Source: Rachycentron canadum
Lineage: Eukaryota; Chordata; Actinopteri; Carangiformes; Rachycentridae
NCBI GenBank assembly: GCA_038496675.1
Contig: CM076659.1
Location: forward strand, 14,156,247-14,220,246
Direction: 5' to 3'
DNA: 64,000 bases
How positions within the stretch are numbered: position 1 is the stretch's first letter; each line of letters opens with the position of its first letter. The notes under the pieces are model-generated. The model did not search any database. It worked only from the letters and a program-made list of their open reading frames with translations, and was not told the DNA's origin. Shown here piece by piece: positions 1 to 10,982 of the stretch. The position numbers and the translations under genes were made by a program.

Positions 1-1951
1 GCCCCCTAAACCACAGTTGGCAGCACAGTCAGCCTGTCTTGAGGAATGTGAGGGGCTTCTAATGGTTACACCCTCACTCACTGTTCTAGGAGCTAGATCA
101 CACACTGCTTTCCCTCATTCTTTTTCTTCTCACACACAAACATGCTCACAAACAAACATGTTGACCCATATGAATGTGCACATACCGTACTGTATATGCA
201 CACAGAGACAGAAACACACACAGGCGGGGACAGAGTCACTCAGTCTGTGAGCTGCGGATTACAGCCACTCCTGTTCTTTGAACAATAAGCCACCGCCATT
301 AAAGGGGTCACAGTGATAGTGGGACACCACTCCCTCCCCTCTAATATCACAAGCCATAATCTGGGCCCAGACTAGTTGTCTGAAGTTGAAGTTCAGGTTC
401 CTTTCAGATGACAGTAGCTAAATGTCATGGAGGTCAGTTAGCCATAGTCCCTCCTACAAATTTTAACACTACAAATAATCAACTCTTATCAATTCTTTTT
501 TTACATGGCAAAGCCTTCTGAAGTCTAAATATGTTTTAAATGTTTATTACATGATACAATTTGTCATTTAAGGGCTATTATTTGGCAGTTCAATGTACAA
601 AGAATCTCATAAATGATGTTTCATTGAAAATTGAGTGACATAAATGGTGATTAAGCTCTGGCTGGCTCTGTTCAGCCCTGTGCTAGAAACCTAACTAATG
701 AATACCACTTGGCTACTACTAGAGTTCTGGCATCACAAATATCATCCTACTTTCCTTTGCATTTGATATTCCACATGGGACTGTATTTCTCATGCTAACA
801 ACCGCTGCAACATGCCCTAGCAATTCAAAGATCACACGCTAATGCCTACTTGTCCCCAATTACACCAAACACTGCTGGGCTCCACTGCTGCCCTTTGGAA
901 AGGATCTGCTTTGTGTTAAATATATTTACACTTGAAAACATCTCGAGAGAAGGCGAAGGAGAGCTTGCCCTCGTCGACAGAAGGCGGCGGTGTGTAGAAT
1001 ACTAATCGGGCCCTCAGTCCGTTTGATGCTGGTGTTTGATGTTTTCCAAGGATCCATGCTGGGGCTAAACCCCAGAGAGAAAGATGGAGAGCAACAGAGG
1101 GAGAGACCAGACTGTGGAGAGTCAGACTTAGGGGGTCTATGGACTCTGTAGGGACTGGGAGAGAGTTTACATTCTCTTCCTGGGGATGGTTTTATTGTTT
1201 TGCCCGTCTGCGTGAGACACATTAACATCTATTGTTTTAGCCTCTTGTGAAACGAAGGGGCATTTCTGGCCTGCTTTTTTAAACCACCTTGTATAAAACT
1301 GTGGTCCAGAGCCTGACAGCAGGATAATAGTCAGGAATGTAGTCTGGCTGAAAGCATTTATGAAACTTATACTGTATAGGCTGGCATACGGTACCAGTTT
1401 ATGTACAATATGGCACAATCTGACAATACTTTTACACTTGAGCTGAAGTTTGTCAACAAAGAAATGGAGACCCAAGCTGAAGAACAAACCAACCTTATAA
1501 GGGGCTGCAGAGCTTTTGACACATCACATGATCTTCATCAGCAGAGAAGAGGTGCAATGCTCAAAAACAGCAATTTACATAACATTACTTAAAGGTCCAT
1601 TTAGTAACTGTTATGGTGCCGTCGATCATATCACAATGTCTCCATTAGCCAAAAGAAGGTTTTATCTCAACCATTGATGTATTTATCTGGTTGAGCTGTG
1701 TTGTGTGGCACTAGTAACTCAGGGGTCTTAATGATAAAAGTAACACCCACAATACATTGTATAGATTTACAAATTCACTGTAATACCAATGCTGGGATCG
1801 ACGTTCTAGTTTTATTTCACAAGTCCTGAATAAAGTAAGTAAATAAATATAATGGCCCTATGAAACATTTTTATTAAGTACTTGGGTTAATTAGGTACAT
1901 ATTAGCCATCTATTTTTACTAGCTGCTTATATCTACATTTTTATCTGACAG
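1..1951 (+). other. fmn2 intron (5' edge of window)
   Basis: No coding exon recognised on either strand. The preceding FH2 exon (human LQALYEN end) was looked for and not found, so this intron probably extends beyond the window. CA-rich sequence near 130 to 235. Confidence 0.7.
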
Positions 1952-2043
1952 AGAGCTCAAAATGATGAGATGGACAGCATCAAAAAGCATATTAAATCAT
2001 CCATAGACAAGGAGGATGCCAAGCCTCTTGACAAGCCTGAACA
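1952..2043 (+). CDS. fmn2: fmn2 exon A (FH2, RAQNDEMDSIKKH...)
   Basis: The acceptor is ctgacag and the donor is CA|gtaaga. It encodes RAQNDEMDSIKKHIKSS and ends in LDKPEQ, the glutamine being split with the next exon. Human FMN2 reads RAQSDELEKIEKHGRSS here. Confidence 0.93.
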
Positions 2044-3818
2044 GTAAGAGTCAACCCTACCTTCTGAATCAAATTTATTACACGAGAAACGTCATTGAAC
2101 GGACATGTTATGGTGAGCGATTGTGTCTGTCCCTCAGGTTTCTATTCCAGCTAGCCCAAATTCCCAACTTCTCCGAACGGGTGTTCTGCATCCTGTTTCA
2201 GTCAACTTTCCATGAATGTATCACCTCCGTCCTCCGCAAAGTAGAAATCCTTGAGCGAGTATGCAAGGTGAGTCACTGGCCTCTCTCATTTAATTTTCTG
2301 TGCTGTCTCTCAGTTTAACCTTCATGTCTCATCTCATTTGTTTGTGCATGTATGTGTGTGTGCATCAGACTCTCCAGAGTGGTAGGTGTGTACTGCAGGT
2401 GCTTGGCCTGGTGCTTGCTTTCGGCAACTTCATGAATGGAGGTAATCGGTCCCGAGGGCAGGCCGACGGCTTCACCTTGGACATTCTGCCAAAACTGAAG
2501 GACGTTAAGAGCAGTGTGAGTGTTACAGTGTGAGTCTGTCCAGGAGCAAAAGCAAACATCACTCACGCTACAGGGACAGACTCTAAATGAGGTGTTATTC
2601 TCAAGCAAACAGGAAGTGTCTGTATGTGAAAAATGAGTAAAGGAGATAAGCATATGTAATTTATCTGCTCCCACACGGCTTTATTCTGCAATAAAGCCTT
2701 ATGCTATAGACAAAGGGTGGTGAACAGAGATTCCAGGAGTTGAAAGGGACTTTCATTGTGGCCAAAAATGAGGACCATAGCTGTGCAGATTTAGTGGAGA
2801 GGCCATTCTGTTTACTGTTCTTATTCAATATCTCAACAGGCTCAGTGTACCCTTGGCACTGCCATATAAGGAAAGAGTGGTTTGTGTTTTTTGTGGTGGT
2901 GAACCGAGTAAGGTATCCATAAAGAACATCAAACTTTCCACCAACTCTGAGTTATGACAGCCAGCCCAGCACAGTTGTGTTTTGTTGTATTGCTCCACCA
3001 ATGTCATGATTTATCCCCAACTTCTAAGACCGCTGTCCTTATTCTTGTTTGCCCTGCACAAATTAAAACGTCCTGCTCCAAAATGATTAAATTAATAAAT
3101 AAAGAGGTTTTGGTTTATTTATTTGAATCTTTTTCTTTCTTTCAGGATAACTCCCAGAGTCTTTTGTCCTACATTGTTGCTTACTATCTAAGGCACTTTG
3201 ATGAGGTATGTTTTGGTTCCTGTTTATTTGAATCACTTCTCTGTTTTAGTCTGATTTGCTTAGAAATCCTTCCAGAGCTCTCTTTTCATCTCCTCTCTTG
3301 CCAGAGGATACCATGGCTTATCCTTTATCAAATTATTTATTTTCCCTTTCCTCGTTTACGGCAGAAACAAATCTCTCTCCTTCTCCGGCCCTCTCTTATA
3401 ATTCTCTTTCAGTCTTTCACTCTTCATCTCCTGCTCTTGCTCTGCTTTGGTCTGGCTTCATTCAAACCTGCAGCCTGTTCATTGGCACAGCATCCAAAGG
3501 AGCGCTAGTGTAAATAATTAGGTTCTCCAGATGAGATGAACTCAGTAGAGTGCTGCCTGCCAAAATCAACCTGCATGACATGACTCTAGCACTCATAATG
3601 GCCTTGTAGTAATTCTGATGGAGAGAATTGCAGTTTACTTTCTGCATCAAGCATAATGGTCGTTATCTACTGTAGTTTCAGCCATATCTTCTCTGGGATG
3701 TTTGGACTGCTAATAAGTGCATGTAGGTCTCTGGAGACCTTTATTTCAATCTGGGCTGGTGTGTACAGTATATACTGGAGAGGCCCTTTCCCATTTGAGG
3801 AAGATTGTCTTTGACTTT

Positions 3819-3867
<49 letters not shown>

Positions 3868-6800
3868 ATGAATGTATGTTGTGCTTTACCAGGATGCTGG
3901 CAGAGAAACGTGTGTCTACCCTCTGCCCGAGCCCCAGGACCTTTTCCAGGCCTCCCAGATGAAGTTTGAGGACTTTCAAAGAGATTTGCGCAAGCTGAGG
4001 AAAGACCTCAATGGTATAGTTGTCATCACACATTCCACAGCTTTCCTTTTTTGAGCACACCCAAAACCTTTAAACAATATATTTACAACTAGCTTATTAT
4101 GTAGTGTCCAGCACATTATGACAATGTCATATCATGTTTAAAAAACCATCACATGGCAGTTTATGGAGCAATACATTATGTATTAATCCCAGTGCATATC
4201 TCCTAGTACAATGGAAAATAATTTCCCAATCCTGACCAGCTATGGTCATGTGTGGATCGTAGAGGCGGGTCAACAGAGAGATAGCATCTGTTTGTCGTAC
4301 AGACGAGCTAACCAGAAGCAGATGTGACTTGTCAGATGTAGACTCCTGTTGGACCTGGCGTGCCTTTACTGTCCTCATGAAATAGAGATCAAAATATAGA
4401 GGGGCAAGGTCAGGGAACTTCCACTACCTGCATACACTATTAAAGGTTCATCAGCTATTCACTGAACTGGAAGAGACTCTCCTCGAGCATTGATTCACCT
4501 CACTGACCCTGCAAGCCACAAACCGCCAACACACAACAATGAGAATTTCAGAATATTCCTGCAGCTCCTTTTGCATATTGTGCGTCATCACTTTGCCCAG
4601 ATGTGTCCTAAATATGATTCATGGATGAATTGATTTAGTCAATTGCTGACTCATTTTTTTTCATTCAATTATTCATTTGTCAGTTGTTCAATCAGTTCTT
4701 GATTCAATAAATGTGGTAAACAAATTACATAACTTTCTGAGACTATACACTTTTTCCAAACCAGTGTTTGTTATGAAGACATTATTATTACACTGTAAAT
4801 TCTAATTAGTTAACTGTACTTGGAAAAATCATCCAAATTGATCACCTCGAAAAAGGTGAGTGGAATAAAAATTCAGTGTTGTATTAATAAATTCTTTAAT
4901 AGTGTACTGTACTTGCATTTGAGTTTACAAAACTAAAAAGAAACTGTACTTGATAATTTACTTCAGAAGTACCCTTGAGTTTGCTTAGACTGCTCAGAAT
5001 TGCTATTTCAAACAGCCAAACCATTCCCAACTATATTATTACCATTATTATCCAATAAAACTCTTTATCATCAGGACTAACCATTAACTTTGGGGAAAAA
5101 AAGGAAAGATAATATTTTTTTTTGTGGTTTCACAAGCCTAAACGTTTTGAGCCAGAATTTTCATTCAGCCATCATTACATTTATGTAATCTCTCAGTGAA
5201 GTCAAAACACAATAAAATTAATTACATGATGACAGTATTAGCACATGTATGGACATTTTGGGGTTAAACGTAGTGAATGTATAAATTATCAAAAAAAATT
5301 GTAGAAATATAAATGACTAATAAAAAATACACACAAGAATGAATGTGATATTTTACTGTAGAGCAAGACATCAGGATAAAAGTATGGAAAGTTTGGAAAG
5401 AACTATGCTTGACAAGCCAAACTGATTGTTTGACTGAGAATGAGTCCTAATGAATGAGGCAATTGGGAAATAATCCCTTTCATTATTCTGTCTCAAGTCA
5501 CTCAGCACTCAGAAAACTTGTGCCAGTGCCAGCAGGTGGTGAAAAATGACTGTGTATTTTTGTGCAAACATGCATGTGCACTTGTGTGTGTATTTAAGTA
5601 TGTTCGTGTGCTTATAGCTCAATTGAAAATTCCCCAAACCCGGTCTGTTCTTTATCATGTTTTATGTATCCTTGCTGCTAAACCAATCAGGTGCCTGATC
5701 CGTGTTGCCAAATACTGTGTTTCCTCAGCTATAATGATTCTTTAGGCTGTTCATTATTTGCAATTCATAAAGATGGAGGTGCTCACAAGGGAAATAGACT
5801 TGCGCTTGCTTCGACCCCAGTGGTGGTGGCACATGCTGTCTGTTCATAAATACATCATCACATGCTGTACCTGCAGACCTCTTCATCACCTAGCAGAGCC
5901 AGCTGAATGCTCTAACAGACATGGGCTTCGATGACAGTTCCCAGAGGGAGGTTCTGATAAGTAGGCGGCGCAGTAATGGCCTTGGCTGGTCTGAAGGACA
6001 TCAGAAAGCAGCTCAGTGGAGAGAGCTCACTGTGTACCTTTTAGGTTGAGGCACCATATGGTCTATGAATTACCATTTGCCTAGTCCCGACCTTCCCATT
6101 CCCTGAAGCATATTTCGGCCTCTCCACCTCCGAGGCCTTGAGCTGGGTTTGTGTATCCGTTATGTTTGCAGATAGAGCGTGACGATAAGTTCCTCCTGGG
6201 ATCAGAGCGCAGGCCTTCCTGGTTCCTGCGGGTGCCTTGTTAGTCATTATGGGTCATTATGTCTTTGCTGACACTTATTCAGCAGAAATTCAGCAGAGAT
6301 TTATCACAGCAATCTCAGCCAGGATGAAGTGTACTGTAGAGTAATTACAAGACAATATTGCTCTACCCCTCTGATCATTTCTCATCATGAACATCTCTTG
6401 TTGTTTCAGCATGCTCCGCTGAGACGGTGAAAGTTTGCAAATTGTCCTCTGAAGACAACCTGCAACCCTTTAAGGACAAGATGGACACATTTCTGAGCCA
6501 AGGTGAGCCTATTTTGCAAATCATCCACAACAGATGATTGATAAGACTTTCAACAGTCTCATTAAGGAGTGATATTCTTTTCCTCTTGTCAACAAATCCC
6601 ACGAAAAGACAAAACCAACAATGACTTGATCCTCCTAACAAGTGTTGTCTATGTAGCCAAAGCCTGATATATCTTATTTCACTAAGCTATATATTTCCAC
6701 TGTGTCCAAAAATGATTGAACACATCATAAACCACACTGTTGCGTTGGCTGACATGTATCTTCATTGCACTGAACATGGGCATGAGTCCCATATACACTG

Positions 6801-9800
6801 TTCTGCTACTATAAAAACTCACCAACAATTTACCCCTCTTTGAGGAGAATTTGCTTAAAACTAAAGTGTTCATACTTTTACTATTGTTACATAGCCAGTG
6901 CAAGCATTAACAGCTGTTTACTCACCAGTCTAGAGAAGACATTGTAAGTTCAGCTTCAAACATCATTCCTTTACTAGATAAGAGCTGTCTCTAGCAATGA
7001 CTATTATGTGTTTTCTTCTAGTGAAGTTGGCACGCTAACCAGCTAGCCTTGTCCCATCTCATCACATCCCGGTAGTTACTCACTGTGGCCTCATATTATT
7101 AACCTATTGTCTCATAAACGCAATAACAGTCAAAGCTTTTCTCAAGGTACAAATCATTACCCGCTGCAGGCAAGAAGCTACATTTGGTGGCAGAGAAAAG
7201 AGACAGTTTTTTAGCAGATTTTAAAATGACAGTATATGTTTGCAATATTTTTACTTTCTGTAGAATATTAAAGTATTGATAATTAGACTAATGCATTGTT
7301 AGCTTTGGACTTTTTATTAGATTGGATAAGGACAACAACAACAAAAAATGAGGTTATCGCCACTCTGTTTAAACATATCTTATTATATCATATTACCATC
7401 ATGCAAGGGTTAAAGGGCAAATAATTTATCCTTTAAGACTGAAAAAGTACCCTGCGCCTGTATACCCTTGGTATACCTTAGCTGAAAATTCCTCTGTGGT
7501 GTGAGAGCATGTGAAGCAGCTCATCAATCAGAACGATGTAGGTCTTTTTAGTCTGCAGACACATTTCCAAATCTGTTTCATGCTGTTTTGTGGGTGATAT
7601 ACGCACACAAGGGTTCACTCTGGGTTGTTTCCATAGGGACGTGTGTTTATTCCAGTGTGTATTGAATAACTAACGGACATTGTTTCAAGTTTGCCTATCT
7701 GCTTTGACGGATTATGACTGCACTTGGTAGCTGGCCCGTTTATCTTGATCTCTACCTTTTATAAAAAAAAAGTAGATCTTGCTCTGCCTCAAAGGAAGAG
7801 TCAGGATGGCCGAAAGTGAACTTGTCATGACACCTGGCAAATTGACTGCAGAGAAGAGAACTGGATGCCTGAGAGGCTGGAACAAAACTGACTTGTTCAG
7901 CACCTGATCCCTTTCACTGTGTACTTTTGACATCATGACATTTTTTTTTTTCATAGATTTGCCTGAATTTCGGCTGTTTAAAAATGTTCAGACAGCTCCT
8001 CTATTACTATGTTTTTCCAGTCTTAGTCTCCTTTACCCTTCTAATAACAACGTTTGCTCTTTCTCCTGTTAGACTAATGACAGCGATAAGAACCTGTTGC
8101 CTGCTCAGTTTAATTCATTCCCTTTACAAACTCAAATAACCCTTCACAGTATGATGTTTATTGAAAGGGCTGTAAAAACACAGATGATGAATTTTATTGT
8201 TAATGAACTGCACCTTTTCTTCCACTGCACTTTTATTGTGAAAGTGTATCAGCATATTAGCATGTTCACAGTGATACATAGATGCTCAGAAGGTGTAATG
8301 TTTACCAAATTCGCCATCTTAATTTAGCATGTTCTACAATTTAGGATTATGGCAATGTCATTATTTTTCATAAACTAAGCACTGGATACGTATGAATGAA
8401 TGGTGGCACTAGTTGAAAATTCAGAGGATCACTAGTGTTATTATAATTTATCCAGGGGGGATTTTTTTGCAGAAGATTTCATGGCATCATACAGTACATG
8501 TTGAGACATTTCACTTAAGGTCACAATTGTCAAAATCATGGTGGCGTTAAAAGATGATTTGTGCCTGTCATCGGGGAGCTGAAACTTTGACCCACTGATG
8601 AAAAATCAGGGGCTCACCAAATTCAGTAGGATTCGTCTTCTTGGCACCCTGGATGTCAGTCACAGTAATTTATCCAGTAGTTGCTGAGATATTTCAGTCT
8701 CAAACAAAGTGATGCACCGTTTCTGTTCTAAAGAAGGTTAACAGTTAGTACTACATTTTTGTTCAAGATATTTTTACAGCAAAATCCACTAAAAATGGAG
8801 TTGTGTTTATCTGTCATGTCCACCAGATGTTACACAGTTATGCTTTTATCTCCATAATCTGACATCTACAACAATATTGGGATATTCTGGTCCACTTCAA
8901 AGGTGTAAATCTTAGTTTGTTATGCTTGTTTTTACATAACAAGCCAAATGCCATTCTTTCTTTCATTCATTGGCTTTGACCCTGGTTACGTTCAGTTGAG
9001 TGTGTCCAATCTTTCTGAAGGACCCAGCTCACAGGCCTCTCACCAACTGCTTTTGTATTCAAATGAGAGTGTAATATATAGCATATGTTCTTCGGCGGTA
9101 ATGCTCACTGTCCATTTAAAGGAAGTCTGCAGATGAAAGCATGTCTCCCATTTCCACTTCTCCCCCTCTCTTTTCCTCTCTTTTCCTTTCTCTCTGTGTT
9201 TGAGAGAAATATGGGAGCTCTCTCTTTGATGCAAATGATGAGGTTTTTCCCTCTGAGAGCAGAATGTAAGCACCGTAACATGGACATGTGAGTCAGAAGG
9301 CTCCAGACAGGATTCTTGGGGTTCCTCCACTGCGGCAGTGAAAAAAGAACAACAGCCAAATGTCTTATTTTTGTTATTTCTGTAATTTCTAAAAAGCCTG
9401 GGGTTAAACTGTTTCTGGCTCCACAGTTTAAACCGCTTTTGTTTATTTTCTGACCATGAAACTAACCACAGAATAACAGTGGGAGCGGACTTGTTGGAGC
9501 TCGGCTGTTTGGTCTAGCTCGATTTTCCCCGCTCGCTTCACAAATTCTCATGCATGCAGGCCTTTGATGGAGTCACTGTGACTTGCAAGAGAGCACTGGC
9601 CATGTGATAATCTGTTTCTGATGGACATAAAGATTAGGAAGACTTCTGTCAAACTCACCTCCCTTTTCTACCAACTACAACCCTGCTGCTCAGGACATCA
9701 CATCATCAGGCCGATGTGGTGAAACATCAGACTTGTATCCATTTTTTCATATTTATGTGCACCACAATATTAAAATCACATATTAAATAGACAGACTGAT

Positions 9801-10929
9801 CTTTATCATGTTGAGCCATGTGATGATGTGATGCAATAACAGAGCTGACAACTTTAAATAATATTCTTAAAATGTGTTCATTGTTTATTTTGTTGTGGAT
9901 GCATATTTTATCAGTTTAGTTATCTTGACTCCCCAAGACCATATTGTCTTGAAGATAAGCAGATAAGGACATAGTTAATCATGTTGAATTCATATGGGAT
10001 CATTCAGCGTCAGGGGAAGGTTTATCTAAGAGTGTCAGAGTTTATCTCCGTCGATTGATATTCAGTGTTTCTAGAAATAGCTTTTAGATCACAATAGGAT
10101 CTTCCAGTTCAGGGTTATACGGTCGTAAGTGGTAAGTAGCATCTTGACTTATCTTTGCTTGAAAGATGGAACACAGTCCTGATAGCAAGATGCTTTTAGC
10201 AAGCCCCGTTCATATTATTTATCAATATGGCATCATTTATTTATGAGCTGTCAGCAGGGAGAGAGACACGATTGTGGGATCCTGAGTGATTTAGCTTTGT
10301 GGAATGGGAAAGCACAGTGCTGGTCTCAGCGGGTTTGTCTGGGATCTTCAGATGCGGCGTTGGCCGTAACTGCACATAGCAACCAGATATACCTAAGATT
10401 TGTGCAGGGAAAGATTCTCTGTCCCAGCTAGTGTCGCGTCTCTCTTGGAAAACCACAGGGAGGCCGTAGTTCATCACTTGTCATTTGACAGCTGAAGGCA
10501 AAAGTAGCCACAGATTATTGACCTTTAGGGGACAGAGAAGCTGTGAGGGAGAATTTATTGTCTAGCATTTTGTCAGTTGTCCAGCAGCACAGTGAAGATA
10601 AAGACCTTCACAAAAAAAAAAAAATAGCTGGATCGACTCTACCACTGCTCTTTTATATTTGAAAATGGGCTGAAAAATCTGCTTCTAGATCTGAAATTTG
10701 ATAAGTCGTAACCTGCGGCATTTTCCTGACTCAGGCTGTCACGTTTCACTGCCCTTCTCTTATATCATAATTTATAACACAGTCAAAATGATCCTGATGG
10801 CCCACTGAGATAAGTGTTGCGGCCTGCTGGAAATATCTCCTAATGTGTACCATGGTGTTCAACTCCCCGTTTTCTTACCCTCTCACTGTCTCTCCTTTAC
10901 TCTCACGCCTCTGACACATGCACATGCAC

Positions 10930-10982
<53 letters not shown>

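Noticed and set aside
2954..3508. 184-codon plus-strand open frame
   Set aside because: It is intron read-through that happens to be in frame with fmn2 exon D; outside the 20 exon-D codons nothing is recognisable.
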